The notes under the pieces were generated by a model. That model worked only from the letters and a program-made list of their open reading frames with translations. It ran no database searches and had not been told where the DNA came from. Position numbers and translations under genes: made by a program. From Microvirga sp. (GTDB lineage: Bacteria; Pseudomonadota; Alphaproteobacteria; Rhizobiales; Beijerinckiaceae), in contig NZ_JACXAB010000006.1 of assembly GCF_014699075.1 (NCBI RefSeq), positions 243,959 to 307,958 of the forward strand: DNA of 64,000 bases, written 5' to 3'. Below, piece after piece: positions 26,072-38,245 of the stretch (position 1 is the stretch's first letter; each line of letters begins with the position of its first letter).

Positions 26072-26156
26072 CAGAGCTGAAGAACTTCTCGTTTGCTTGG
26101 AGCCTATCACAGGAGCACATTCATCTCCAGAGAAACGCCATCGAAGGAGAACCGTC

Positions 26157-26396
26157 ATGGCGACCGGATATGCCACAGCAAATCTTGGGTTCCACACCAC
26201 TCACCGCAACCATGGGAGCACGCTCATGAACCTGCTTTTGCGCTATGAGGCTTGGCTCGACCGCCGCAGGACCTCCAAGATCCTGTACGAGCTCGACGAT
26301 CACGCGCTGCATGATATCGGGTTGTCGCGGGCCGACGTGGAGGGCTTGAATGAGGCCTCTTGGCAGGACCACCTGCCGCCGTCGATCAGACGCTGA
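26157..26396 (+). CDS. DUF1127 small protein
   Basis: The 79-residue protein ends with a DUF1127 domain: LLRYEAWLDRRRTSKILYEL, then DHALHDIGLSRADV. These small arginine-rich proteins are common in alphaproteobacteria; some affect phosphate or RNA metabolism, but the function here is unknown. The ribosome site AAGGAGA at 7 bases before the ATG fixes the start. It is divergent from lysR and 18 bp ahead of gst, so gst may be co-expressed. Confidence 0.87.
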   Translation: MATGYATANLGFHTTHRNHGSTLMNLLLRYEAWLDRRRTSKILYELDDHALHDIGLSRADVEGLNEASWQDHLPPSIRR

Positions 26397-26414
26397 TCTT
26401 CTGAAAGGCTCCCG

Positions 26415-27098
26415 ATGAAGCTCTATTCCGGCCCCGTCAGCCTCTTCTCCCGTAAAGTGGAGATCGCCCTTTACGAGAAGGGGCTCGCCTTCGAGCGCAT
26501 CGGAGTCATCTTCAGCCAGACGAAGGGTTACGCCCCCAAGCACCCGGACGTGCTGGCGCTCAATCCCAAGGGACAGGTCCCGGTTTTCACCGACGGGGAT
26601 CTGTCCCTCTACGATTCGACCGTGATCCTCGAATATCTGGAAGACGCTTACCCAGAGCCGGCGCTCTACCCGAGAGATCCGCGCGAGCGCGCCCGCTGCC
26701 GCCTGCTCGACGTCTTCGCCGACGAGATCATGCTGGCGCCCTTGCGCTTCCTCATGCACCGGACCGAGCCGAAGCCGGAGGACCTGGAGCGCTGGGAGGC
26801 GAAGGAGCTCAAGGCGAGAGAGGCCGAGCCTGCGCTCGCCGGCCATTTCGCTACCCTCGACCGCCAGCTCCAAAACCAGGATTATCTCTGCGGTGCCTTC
26901 TCGGCAGCCGACATTGCCGTGTTCATGACCGTCTTCTGGACCCGCCGTCTGGGTGGGGCGTCCCTGAGAGGACATGAGAACTTGGCCGGCTGGTATGAGC
27001 GGCTCAGCGCGCGTCCTGCTTTCGCGAAGGTCGTTGCTGAAATTCTGGCCGCCGATGCGGAATTGTCCGCGCCGGTCGAGGGTGCGTTCCGCGAGTGA
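26415..27098 (+). CDS. Glutathione S-transferase family protein
   Basis: The 227-residue protein has the GST thioredoxin-like N-domain: MKLYSGPVSLFSRKVEIALYEKG, with Ser9 as the likely catalytic residue, and the glutathione-binding VPVFTDGDLSLYDSTVILEYLED. The C-terminal domain is all-helical (YLCGAFSAADIAVFMTVFW). It would conjugate or reduce electrophiles using glutathione. It lies within the cassette inserted between plsC and miaB. Confidence 0.9.
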   Translation: MKLYSGPVSLFSRKVEIALYEKGLAFERIGVIFSQTKGYAPKHPDVLALNPKGQVPVFTDGDLSLYDSTVILEYLEDAYPEPALYPRDPRERARCRLLDVFADEIMLAPLRFLMHRTEPKPEDLERWEAKELKAREAEPALAGHFATLDRQLQNQDYLCGAFSAADIAVFMTVFWTRRLGGASLRGHENLAGWYERLSARPAFAKVVAEILAADAELSAPVEGAFRE

Positions 27099-27116
27099 AG
27101 CCGACCACGGGCAATG

Positions 27117-27338
27117 GTCATCCCGGACGGCGCAGCCGATCCGGGATTGCTGGACAAGTGTGGCTCCCTTTACCTCTCCCTGAGGGAGAGGTCGGACCGG
27201 AGGTCCGGGTGAGGGGTTGGCGTCCTCTCCGGATAGACCTGTAACCCCTCACCCCAACCCTCTCTCTCAGGGAGAGGGAGACCAGTGTCTCTTTCTGCAT
27301 CCGATCCCGGATATTCGCTGCGCTCCGTCCGGAATGAC
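27117..27338. repeat. Composite repeat (family C) with inner CTCTCCC element
   Basis: The outer element starts GTCATCCCGGACGG at 27117 and ends with GTCCGGAATGAC at 27338. An inner element (about 27173-27280) has arms CCTCTCCCTGAGGGAGAGG and AACCCTCTCTCTCAGGGAG, with a GTGAGGGGTT/AACCCCTCAC pair. It takes up most of the 352-bp stretch 27099-27450, the rest of which shows no gene. Nearly the same composite is at 43280-43503. Confidence 0.9.
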
Positions 27339-27450
27339 CGCCACAGCGTAAAATCCTTGAGCCAAACAGCCGCTATTCTCTTGCGTGATGAAAAGGCTTA
27401 AAAGGCGCTGATCTTCGCCCGCCCGATTGCAAGCAGAACAGGCCGACCTC

Positions 27451-28809
<1,359 letters not shown>

Positions 28810-28878
28810 TCCGTTGCCCAACGAGGCCCCATATTCGTCCGTCGCCACATCGGCAGCGGATCATCAGAGGAGAGGCAT

Positions 28879-29976
28879 TTGAGCCCAGCGGACAACGCGA
28901 CCGCACGTGCACAAAAGGGACGGAACCCCAGCGGCTTGCATCCGGGTGTCGTCGAAGAGGCCGAGATCATCCTCACCTTCGAGGACAACCGCCTCGCCAG
29001 CCTCGTTTTCGGACAATACGACCAGAACCTCGCCCATCTCGAGCGGCGCCTCGACGTGACGGCCATCGCCAACGGCAACCGGGTTACCGTGAAGGGCACG
29101 CCGGAAGCCTCCGAGATGGCCCGGCGCGTGCTGGAAGGACTCTACGAGCGCGCCCGTCAGGGCGGAGCCCTCGGCACCGGCGATGTGGACGGCGCCATCC
29201 AGGAGAGCACCCTCCAGGGCAGCCTCTTCCCGGCGGCCGAGGAACAGCCGTCCCAGGGCCTCACCGCCTTCGACCAGATCTCCACGCGCCGGCGCGGGGC
29301 GGTGCGCGCCCGCAACGCCGCGCAGAACACCTATATCAAGGCACTCAAGACCAACGAGCTCGTCTTCGCCGAAGGCCCAGCCGGCACCGGCAAGACCTGG
29401 TTGGCGGTGGGTTATGCGGTCTCCCTGCTCGAAGCCGGACAGGTGGACCGGCTGATCATCTCCCGTCCCGCCGTGGAAGCAGGCGAGCGCCTCGGCTTCC
29501 TGCCCGGCGACATGCGCGAGAAGGTCGATCCCTATCTGCGCCCTATCTATGACGCGCTCTATGACTTCATGGAGGCCCGCCACGTAGACCGGGGCCTGCA
29601 GACCGGCATGATCGAGATCGCGCCGCTGGCTTTCATGCGCGGACGCACGCTCACCAATGCCCTGGTGCTGCTGGATGAAGCGCAGAACACCACCACGATG
29701 CAGATGAAGATGTTCCTGACCCGCCTCGGCGAGGGCTCGCGCATGATCATCACCGGCGACCCCTCACAGATCGACCTGCCGCCGGGCCAGAAATCGGGTC
29801 TCGTCGAGGCCGTGCGCATCCTGGACGGGGTGGAAGGCATCACCCGGGTGACCTTCAAGGAAGTGGACGTGGTGCGCCACGACCTCGTGCGCCGCATCGT
29901 GACCGCCTACGACAAGGCTGCCCGCGAAGCGCCGCCGGAGCCCCCGCGCCAGGATTACCGGGACCGCCGACCGTGA
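28879..29976 (+). CDS. PhoH-family ATPase
   Basis: This 365-residue protein is of the PhoH/YbeZ type. The Walker A motif GPAGTGKTW lies at about residue 168, followed by the Walker B-like VLLDEAQNTTTMQMKMFLTRLG and FMRGRTL. The N-terminus carries a KH-like RNA-binding segment. YbeZ interacts with YbeY in rRNA maturation, and the gene is adjacent to ybeY here. The start is TTG at 28879 with AGAGGAGAGG just upstream. Its stop overlaps the ybeY start. Confidence 0.92.
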   Translation: MSPADNATARAQKGRNPSGLHPGVVEEAEIILTFEDNRLASLVFGQYDQNLAHLERRLDVTAIANGNRVTVKGTPEASEMARRVLEGLYERARQGGALGTGDVDGAIQESTLQGSLFPAAEEQPSQGLTAFDQISTRRRGAVRARNAAQNTYIKALKTNELVFAEGPAGTGKTWLAVGYAVSLLEAGQVDRLIISRPAVEAGERLGFLPGDMREKVDPYLRPIYDALYDFMEARHVDRGLQTGMIEIAPLAFMRGRTLTNALVLLDEAQNTTTMQMKMFLTRLGEGSRMIITGDPSQIDLPPGQKSGLVEAVRILDGVEGITRVTFKEVDVVRHDLVRRIVTAYDKAAREAPPEPPRQDYRDRRP

Positions 29977-30449
29977 TCACCCTCGACATCATGATCGAGG
30001 CGGGCGACTGGAGCCGCCTCAAGGACGCGGACGCTCTGGCCCAGAAGGCGGCGCAAGCGGCGCTCGCCGTCACCTATGAGGCGGACGGGGATTTCGAGGC
30101 GAGCGTGATGCTCACCGACGATGCGCAGATCCGGGAATTGAACCGCACCTGGCGGGCCAAGGACAAGCCGACCAACGTGCTCTCCTTCCCAGCGCCGGAG
30201 CAGCCGGGCCAGGATGGGCCTCGCCATTTGGGCGATATTGCTCTAGCGTACGAGACGCTGGTGCGCGAATCCGAGGAGGAATCCAAGGAGCTTGCGCATC
30301 ATTTCGCCCATTTGATCGTTCATGGCGTTCTGCATCTCCTCGGCTACGACCACGAGGTCGAGGCCGAGGCGGACATCATGGAAGCTCTCGAGGTCAAGGC
30401 GCTCGCCACCCTTGGCATCGCCGACCCCTATCGCGATATGGCAGCATAA
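29973..30449 (+). CDS. ybeY: Endoribonuclease YbeY (rRNA maturation factor)
   Basis: The 158-residue metal-dependent endoribonuclease takes part in 16S rRNA 3-prime processing and quality control. The zinc-binding motif HGVLHLLGYDHEVE near residue 111 supplies three His residues, and the TNVLSFPAPE loop is conserved. The GTG start overlaps the phoH stop by 4 bases, which indicates translational coupling. Confidence 0.95.
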   Translation: MITLDIMIEAGDWSRLKDADALAQKAAQAALAVTYEADGDFEASVMLTDDAQIRELNRTWRAKDKPTNVLSFPAPEQPGQDGPRHLGDIALAYETLVRESEEESKELAHHFAHLIVHGVLHLLGYDHEVEAEADIMEALEVKALATLGIADPYRDMAA

Positions 30450-30468
30450 CGGCTGACAACCCACGGCA

Positions 30469-31503
30469 ATGAACGAAGATCGAAGTCGTAGCGAACGCCC
30501 TGTCCGAACCCTCACCGAGACAGACGACACACGCGACCACTGGTACGACCGGGTTCTGACCCGTCTCGGCCTGAAACCCCGCGAATCCATCCGCCACGAT
30601 CTTGAGGATGTTCTCGCGGAAACCGTCGAAGACACGGACTTCTCGCCCCAGGAACGGGCGATGCTCAAGAACGTGCTCTCCTTCCACCGCATCCGGGTGG
30701 AGGACGTGATGGTGCCCCGCGCCGATATCGTGGCAGTGGCGGCCGAGACCAATCTCGGCGAACTCCTGAACCTCTTCCGCACGGCCGGCCATTCCCGCCT
30801 GCCGGTCTATGGCGAGACCCTCGACGACCCCAAGGGCATGGTCCACATCCGGGACTTCCTGGATTTCATCGCCATGCGGGCCGATGGCGGTGCCTCTGAG
30901 GCGGGTGCCGGCGACGAGACGTCTCCGCCGAGCCTCGGCCAGATCGACCTGTCGATGACGCTGGCGTCGGCCAACATCCTGCGCCCGGTGCTGTTCGTGC
31001 CGCGCTCCATGCCGGCCATCGACCTTCTGGTGCGGATGCAGGCCACGCGCACCCATATGGCCCTGGTGATCGACGAATACGGCGGCACCGATGGGCTCGT
31101 GTCCATCGAGGATCTCGTCGAGATGGTGGTGGGCGATATCGAGGACGAGCACGACGAGGATGCGACCCTCACGATCACGCAGGCGGCCGACGGCACCACC
31201 ATCGCCGATGCCCGCGCGAGCCTCGACGAGGTGAAGGAGATGCTCGGCGTCGACCTCACCGAGGAGGAGGGCGCCGAGGACATCGACACCATCGGCGGCT
31301 TCATCGTGACGCTCGCCGGCCGCGTGCCGTCCCGCAGCGAGGTGATCGTCGGTCCGGCCGGCCTCGAATTCGAGGTTCTGGACGCCGATCCCCGGCGCGT
31401 GAAGCGGCTTCGCATCCATCGCCGCACCGTGGCCTCGACAGAAGTGGAAATCACCGAGGGCCAACCGGTCGCCCCGCGCCCTGAAAGCGCTGCCGCCGAA
31501 TGA
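30469..31503 (+). CDS. CorC/HlyC-type CBS-domain protein
   Basis: The 344-residue cytosolic protein has a pair of CBS domains (HRIRVEDVMVPRADIVAVAAETN and MALVIDEYGGTDGLVSIEDLVEMVVGDIEDEHD) and a C-terminal CorC_HlyC domain (TIGGFIVTLAGRVP). It lacks the DUF21 membrane part of full-length hemolysin-like proteins. Such proteins are linked to magnesium and cobalt efflux or to outer-membrane quality, and the place between ybeY and lnt is conserved. It overlaps lnt by ATGA. Confidence 0.9.
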   Translation: MNEDRSRSERPVRTLTETDDTRDHWYDRVLTRLGLKPRESIRHDLEDVLAETVEDTDFSPQERAMLKNVLSFHRIRVEDVMVPRADIVAVAAETNLGELLNLFRTAGHSRLPVYGETLDDPKGMVHIRDFLDFIAMRADGGASEAGAGDETSPPSLGQIDLSMTLASANILRPVLFVPRSMPAIDLLVRMQATRTHMALVIDEYGGTDGLVSIEDLVEMVVGDIEDEHDEDATLTITQAADGTTIADARASLDEVKEMLGVDLTEEEGAEDIDTIGGFIVTLAGRVPSRSEVIVGPAGLEFEVLDADPRRVKRLRIHRRTVASTEVEITEGQPVAPRPESAAAE

Positions 31504-33155
31504 GCCTGCTGGCGGGGCATGATGCCTCAACCGAAACATCCGGCATCGCTGGGATCCTGCCGGCATTTGCCGCCTTCGGATCCCGCGTGCGTGGCTGGCG
31601 CCGCTGGCTCACGGCATTCGCGGCCGGGGCCGTTGGCGCTCTGGCCATGCCGCCTTTCGGGTTCCTGCCGGCGCTTGTCCTGTCCCTCATGCCGGCCATC
31701 TGGCTCCTCGATGGCACGGCTGGCGTTGGTCCATCACGCTGGGCTCCTTTGAAGACCGCGGCCTTTCTGGGCTGGTTCTGGGGCTTCGGTTATTTCGTCG
31801 CCGGCCTCTGGTGGCTCGGCGCCGCGTTTCTCGTGGAAGCCGACCAGTTCGCCTGGGCCATGCCCTTCGGGGTCCTGGGCCTGCCGGCACTTCTCGCCTT
31901 CTTCCCAGCTTTCGGCTTTGCGCTCGCCTGCCTGCTCTGGCTCCCCGGTGCCCGGCGCATCCTGGCCTTCGCGTTTGGCCTGACGATCAGCGAAGTCCTG
32001 CGCGGCCACCTCTTCACCGGTTTTCCCTGGAACAGCCCGGGCATGGCGCTCGGCCAGAACCTCTGGCTGATGCAGTCCGCCTCCCTGGTCGGCCTCTACG
32101 GCCTGACTTTCTTGAGCCTGTGCATCGGCGCCGCACCGGCCGTCCTGCTCACCGGGCGGACCGCTCGCGCCCGCTGGATGGCGCCAGCCCTTGCGGCGGC
32201 AATGCTCGTCGGCCTTGCAGGATTCGGCTTCTGGCGGGTGCCGGCCCAGGCCTCTGCGACGGTTCCCGACGTTCGCCTGCGCATCATGCAGCCCAACCTG
32301 CCTCAGGATGCCAAGTTCAACCCGCGCAACCGCGATGCCATCATGCGGCACTACCTGTCCTTGAGCGCGAGACCGGTTCAGGATGGCGCCGCACCGACGC
32401 ATATCATCTGGCCGGAATCGGCCTTTCCGTTCCTGCTCGATCGCGATCCCGCCTCGTTGGCTCAGATCGGAGCTCTTCTTGAGCCCGGGTCTGTCCTGAT
32501 CACGGGGGCGGCCCGCATGGACGAACCGTTGCCCGGTGAGGCGGTGGGCAAGTTCTACAACGCCATCCAGGTGATCGACGACCGGGGCACGATCCTCGGC
32601 TCCTACGATAAAGCGCATCTGGTGCCGTTCGGCGAGTACGTGCCGCATTTCCTCGATGCGGTGATCCGGGCGGTGGGCCTGCGCCAGTTCGTGCACATTC
32701 CGGGCGGGTTCGAGCCCGCGGAGAAGCGCATGACGCTTGCGATCCCGGGCCTGCCGCCGGTCGCAGCGACGATCTGCTACGAGGCGATCTTTCCGGGCGA
32801 AATTCTCGGCGACGGCCCGCGGCCCGACCTCATCCTGAACGTGACCAACGATGCCTGGTTCGGTGAGACACCGGGGCCGTATCAGCACTTCGCGCAGGCG
32901 CGCCTGCGAGCGGTCGAAGAAGGGCTGCCCCTGGTGCGGGCCGCCAATACGGGGATTTCCGCCATTGTCGATCCGTTCGGCCGCATAGTGGATCAAATGC
33001 CACTCTCAGTTGAATCGATCATAGATCCCAATCTTCCAGTTGCGGAAACTGCCACTGTTTACAGCAAATGGGGCAAGTTTTCTTTGACGGTTACGCTTGT
33101 GATCTGCTTAATGCTGCTGGTTGTACGTCGTGGGGGACGCTCAACTTTTCCATAA
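31500..33155 (+). CDS. lnt: Apolipoprotein N-acyltransferase Lnt
   Basis: The 551-residue inner-membrane enzyme adds the third acyl chain to lipoproteins. Several N-terminal membrane helices (to about residue 230) are followed by a nitrilase domain with the catalytic triad: Glu in IIWPESAFPF, Lys in YDKAHLVPFGEY and Cys in ATICYEAIFPGE. A final membrane helix ends the protein. The start overlaps corC. Downstream is a small HTH gene. Confidence 0.95.
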   Translation: MSLLAGHDASTETSGIAGILPAFAAFGSRVRGWRRWLTAFAAGAVGALAMPPFGFLPALVLSLMPAIWLLDGTAGVGPSRWAPLKTAAFLGWFWGFGYFVAGLWWLGAAFLVEADQFAWAMPFGVLGLPALLAFFPAFGFALACLLWLPGARRILAFAFGLTISEVLRGHLFTGFPWNSPGMALGQNLWLMQSASLVGLYGLTFLSLCIGAAPAVLLTGRTARARWMAPALAAAMLVGLAGFGFWRVPAQASATVPDVRLRIMQPNLPQDAKFNPRNRDAIMRHYLSLSARPVQDGAAPTHIIWPESAFPFLLDRDPASLAQIGALLEPGSVLITGAARMDEPLPGEAVGKFYNAIQVIDDRGTILGSYDKAHLVPFGEYVPHFLDAVIRAVGLRQFVHIPGGFEPAEKRMTLAIPGLPPVAATICYEAIFPGEILGDGPRPDLILNVTNDAWFGETPGPYQHFAQARLRAVEEGLPLVRAANTGISAIVDPFGRIVDQMPLSVESIIDPNLPVAETATVYSKWGKFSLTVTLVICLMLLVVRRGGRSTFP

Positions 33156-33205
33156 GTAACCCATGACTTCGCGTTACAATAAATCCGGTAAGGAAGTGGG
33201 GCCAC

Positions 33206-33619
33206 ATGAAGAAGTCGACGGGCTCTATCGATAAGGAAGTCGGAAGCCGCGTGCGCATGCGCCGGATGTCCATCGGCATGAGCCAGGAAAAGCTCGGCGA
33301 TATGCTCGGCCTGACCTTTCAGCAGGTTCAGAAATACGAAAAGGGCATGAACCGGATCAGCGTGGCTCGTCTGATCGAGATCACCAAGATCCTTGGCGTC
33401 GACGTGCACTTCTTTCTCGACGGTGTCACGAGCACCAAATCCGCTCCTGGCTTCGCGGAAGAGAACCCGCCCACTTACGTGGCGGACATGATGTCGACTC
33501 CGGAGGGCTTGCAGCTCGTGCGGCATTTTGCCGGGATCAAGAACCCCAAGGTGCGAAAAAGCATCGTCCAGCTCGTGTCCTCGGTGGCCGCTCAAGACGA
33601 TACGGAACGTTCGTCATAA
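33206..33619 (+). CDS. XRE-family helix-turn-helix regulator
   Basis: The 137-residue protein has a Cro/CI-type HTH at about residues 11-65: GSRVRMRRMSIGMSQEKLGDMLG and QQVQKYEKGMNRISVARL. The C-terminal half is helical and unassigned. In rhizobia this gene is kept between lnt and metK, so it may regulate one of them, but the target is unknown. A GGAAGTGG ribosome site precedes the ATG. Confidence 0.9.
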   Translation: MKKSTGSIDKEVGSRVRMRRMSIGMSQEKLGDMLGLTFQQVQKYEKGMNRISVARLIEITKILGVDVHFFLDGVTSTKSAPGFAEENPPTYVADMMSTPEGLQLVRHFAGIKNPKVRKSIVQLVSSVAAQDDTERSS

Positions 33620-33672
33620 CGAACACGTTCGCTTGACCTTTCCTAAAGCATGCGGCATGAGCATGGCTTCAA

Positions 33673-33693
33673 GCCTGCGGGGGATCCGCAGGC
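33673..33693 (+). other. Hairpin in the metK leader region
   Basis: GCCTGCGG and CCGCAGGC form a perfect 8-bp stem with a GGGAT loop in the 106-bp gap before metK. There is no clear SAM-II or SAM/SAH riboswitch core around it, so it may simply be a terminator of the HTH gene or a leader structure. Confidence 0.45.
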
Positions 33694-33725
33694 GCCAATT
33701 TTCCATGGCCTGAAGGAATTCCGTC

Positions 33726-34904
33726 GTGCGGCGTTCAAGCTATCTTTTCACCAGTGAATCGGTGTCCGAGGGGCATCCGGACAAGGTCTGCGACCGGATC
33801 TCCGATGCCGTCGTCGATGCCTATCTGGCCGCTGAGCCGGAGGCCCGCGTGGCCTGCGAGACGCTCGCCACCACCAATCGCGTGGTCATTGCCGGCGAGG
33901 TGCGCGGTCCTGAGTCCATCACCAAGGACAAGGTGATCGAGCTTGCCCGCGATGCCATCAAGGACATCGGCTACGAGCAGGACGGCTTCCACTGGAAAAA
34001 CGCGGACGTGGCCGTCTACCTCCACGCCCAGTCGGCCCACATTGCCCAGGGCGTCGATGCCTCCGGCAACAAGGACGAGGGCGCAGGCGACCAGGGCATC
34101 ATGTTCGGTTATGCCTGCACCGAGACGCCCGACCTGATGCCGGCGCCGATCTACTACGCGCACAAAATCCTCGAGAACCTCACCGCCGCCCGCAAGGGCA
34201 AGGTGGGCGATGCCGCCAAGCTCGGCCCCGATGCCAAGAGCCAGGTCACGGTGCGCTACGAGAACGGCCGGCCCGTCTCGGCCACCCAGATCGTTCTTTC
34301 GACCCAGCACTTGGACGAGAGCCTGTCCTCCGAGGACGTGCGCGCCATCGTCGAGCCGCATATCCGCCAGACCCTGCCCGAGGGCTGGATCTCACCCGAC
34401 ACCATCTGGCACGTGAATCCCACCGGCAAGTTCGTGATCGGCGGCCCGGACGGCGACTGCGGCCTCACCGGCCGCAAGATCATCGTCGACACCTATGGCG
34501 GCGCGGCGCCCCACGGCGGCGGCGCCTTCTCGGGCAAGGACCCGACCAAGGTGGACCGTTCGGCCGCCTATGCCGCCCGGTATCTCGCCAAGAACGTGGT
34601 CGCCGCAGGTCTTGCCGACAACTGCACACTGCAGCTCTCCTATGCCATCGGCGTGGCCAAGCCTCTGTCGATCTATGTGGACCTGCACGGCACCGGCAAG
34701 GTGGACGAGGGCAAGCTCGAGGCCGTGCTCATGGACGCCATGGACCTCTCGCCCCGCGGCATTCGCACGCATCTTGGCCTCAACCGGCCGATCTATGCCC
34801 GCACCTCGGCCTATGGCCATTTCGGCCGCAAGCCGGACACGGACGGCGGCTTCTCCTGGGAGCGCACGGACCTCGCCGACCGCCTGAAGGCAGCGTTCCG
34901 CTAA
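33726..34904 (+). CDS. metK: S-adenosylmethionine synthetase
   Basis: The 392-residue enzyme makes SAM from methionine and ATP. The canonical motifs are present: [23 protein letters not shown] at the N-terminus, [13 protein letters not shown] around residue 120, and the glycine-rich [19 protein letters not shown] near residue 260. The start is GTG at 33726 with AAGGAA upstream. The metK-trmB order matches relatives. Confidence 0.97.
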   Translation: MRRSSYLFTSESVSEGHPDKVCDRISDAVVDAYLAAEPEARVACETLATTNRVVIAGEVRGPESITKDKVIELARDAIKDIGYEQDGFHWKNADVAVYLHAQSAHIAQGVDASGNKDEGAGDQGIMFGYACTETPDLMPAPIYYAHKILENLTAARKGKVGDAAKLGPDAKSQVTVRYENGRPVSATQIVLSTQHLDESLSSEDVRAIVEPHIRQTLPEGWISPDTIWHVNPTGKFVIGGPDGDCGLTGRKIIVDTYGGAAPHGGGAFSGKDPTKVDRSAAYAARYLAKNVVAAGLADNCTLQLSYAIGVAKPLSIYVDLHGTGKVDEGKLEAVLMDAMDLSPRGIRTHLGLNRPIYARTSAYGHFGRKPDTDGGFSWERTDLADRLKAAFR

Positions 34905-35054
34905 GAGCCATTCGGCACGCCGAGCGACTCTCGGCTACATCAGCCCTACTGACAAGAGCCGGTTCCCCGCGAGAGGAATCGGCTCTCAATGCATCGACCG
35001 GCATCAAGAAGCCGGGTCCAGCCAGACCATGCCGTCTTCAGGAGCATTTGTCCC

Positions 35055-35738
35055 ATGAGCGAGGCCTCCGAACGCGCCGGCGCCTTCTTCGGGCGCCGGA
35101 AGGGCAAGAAGCTGCGTGCCGGACAGGACGACCTCGTCCAGAAGCTCCTGCCTGCAATCCGTGTGGTCCCAGGGAGCGACCCTTCGAGCCAGTTTCCGAA
35201 CCTTCAGGCGCGCGAAACCTGGCTTGAGATCGGCTTCGGCGGCGGCGAGCATCTTGCCGCCCAGGCCCGCGCCCATCGCGACGTCAACATCGTCGGCTGC
35301 GAGCCTTTCGTGAACGGGATGGCCAAGCTTTTGGCCGTGGTCGAGCAGGAGAATCTCGACAATGTCCGCGTCTGGGACGACGACGTCACGGACCTGCTGC
35401 CGACCTTGCCCGACGCCGCATTCGACCGGGTCTACATCCTCTATCCCGATCCCTGGCCCAAGCGCCGGCAGCGCAAGCGGCGTCTGGTCTCCGACGAGAA
35501 CCTGGAGATGCTCGCCCGCGTGATGAAGCCGGGCGCCGAGCTGCGCTTTGCCAGCGACATCGACGACTACATCGGCTGGGTGCTCGCCCGCGCCATGCGC
35601 TCTCAGGCTTTCCGATGGACCGCCACCCGGCCCGACGACTGGCGCAAGCCCTACGAGGGCTGGCCGGGCACCCGCTACGAGGCCAAAGCCATCCGCGAAG
35701 GCCGCGTGCCGAGCTACCTGACCCTCACACGAATCTAA
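35055..35738 (+). CDS. trmB: tRNA (guanine-N7-)-methyltransferase
   Basis: The 227-residue SAM enzyme methylates G46 in the tRNA variable loop. Motif I LEIGFGGGEHLAAQA and the family signature YPDPWPKRRQRKRRLV are both clear. ATG 35055 is chosen because the family starts MSEASERAGAFFGRRKGK; an earlier in-frame ATG at 34989 adds an unsupported 22 residues. Confidence 0.94.
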   Translation: MSEASERAGAFFGRRKGKKLRAGQDDLVQKLLPAIRVVPGSDPSSQFPNLQARETWLEIGFGGGEHLAAQARAHRDVNIVGCEPFVNGMAKLLAVVEQENLDNVRVWDDDVTDLLPTLPDAAFDRVYILYPDPWPKRRQRKRRLVSDENLEMLARVMKPGAELRFASDIDDYIGWVLARAMRSQAFRWTATRPDDWRKPYEGWPGTRYEAKAIREGRVPSYLTLTRI

Positions 35739-35824
35739 GCCGCGCTCGGGAGCCCTCGGGAAGCGCCTGCCGACGGCAACTGAAGGGCGATGAGCGTGTG
35801 TCCGGCGGACTTCGTGCAGGACCC

Positions 35825-35853
35825 TTGCGTTTTTGGGCTTGAATCGCTATAAG
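35825..35853 (+). promoter_or_regulatory. Promoter for the rimP-nusA-infB operon
   Basis: TTGCGT (35825-35830) and TATAAG (35848-35853) are separated by 17 bases, an ideal sigma-70-type spacing, about 100 bp before the rimP start. Confidence 0.6.
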
Positions 35854-35872
35854 TTGCACGTCAGCTCTGGTT

Positions 35873-35924
35873 GCAGCGTCAAGCTGCTGGTCAAGAGTGG
35901 GCCCCGCCGGGTCCGCTCTTTTTT
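35873..35924 (+). terminator. Attenuator-like structure in the rimP leader
   Basis: A small hairpin GCAGC/GCTGC (35873-35887) is followed by an 11-bp stem AGAGTGGGCCC/GGGTCCGCTCT (35894-35919, two G-U pairs) and a T6 run. This is a full intrinsic terminator placed between the promoter and rimP, so it probably acts as an attenuator of this operon. Confidence 0.7.
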
Positions 35925-35955
35925 ATTGCCTGAATGCCGGAGCGTGCGGAGAGCC

Positions 35956-36585
35956 ATGACAAACGAACGCGACAAGCGGCTGATTACCGAAAACGGCGTG
36001 GCCGCCCGAGTGGCGGCAATCGTCGAGCCTGTGATCGAGGATCTGGGCTTCAATCTCGTGCGGGTGCGGGTCACCCCCACGAACGGATGCACCGTGCAGA
36101 TCATGGCCGAAAGGCCGAACGGCACCATGTCGGTGAGCGATTGCGAGACCGTGAGCCGGGCGATTTCGCCGGTGCTCGACCTCGAGGATCCGATCGACAC
36201 GGCCTATTACCTCGAGATCTCCTCTCCGGGGATCGACCGGCCGCTCGTGCGGGAGAGCGATTTCGTGCGCTGGACCGGCTACGACGCCAAGATCGAGATG
36301 GCCGTGCCGCTCGAAGGCCGCAAGCGTTTCCGGGGTTTTCTCCGGGGCGTCGAGAACGGAAAGCTCGTTGTCGAGTTGCCGGACGTAAAGGAAGGCCTCG
36401 ATCCCATCGCGCGCCTGCCCCTGACGGATCTGGGCGAGGCTCACCTCGTTTTGACCGACGACCTGATCCGTGAATCGCTGCGCCGGGGAACGGCGCCGAC
36501 CACGGACGACCTTGATGAAGACACGGATGTGGTCGAAGCGCCCGATGAGGCGCAGGACCCATCCGATCAGACGAAACCGAATTAA
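35956..36585 (+). CDS. rimP: Ribosome maturation factor RimP
   Basis: The protein of about 209 residues acts in 30S maturation. Typical segments are [40 protein letters not shown] and [12 protein letters not shown]. The C-terminal tail is acidic. ATG 35956 is chosen since the upstream in-frame region covers the leader terminator. It heads the rimP-nusA-ylxR-infB-rbfA-truB operon, with nusA 12 bp downstream. Confidence 0.94.
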   Translation: MTNERDKRLITENGVAARVAAIVEPVIEDLGFNLVRVRVTPTNGCTVQIMAERPNGTMSVSDCETVSRAISPVLDLEDPIDTAYYLEISSPGIDRPLVRESDFVRWTGYDAKIEMAVPLEGRKRFRGFLRGVENGKLVVELPDVKEGLDPIARLPLTDLGEAHLVLTDDLIRESLRRGTAPTTDDLDEDTDVVEAPDEAQDPSDQTKPN

Positions 36586-36597
36586 GGAGCGACCTCG

Positions 36598-38217
<1,620 letters not shown>

Positions 38218-38245
38218 CGGCAATGGCAAAGCGAGGTCAGCATTC

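Noticed and set aside
24859..27450. Integrative element or insertion sequence around lysR-gst
   Set aside because: No transposase, integrase, tRNA target or direct-repeat ends were seen.
33620..33725. SAM riboswitch upstream of metK
   Set aside because: Only a single hairpin is visible; the conserved core of SAM-II or SAM/SAH aptamers could not be placed.
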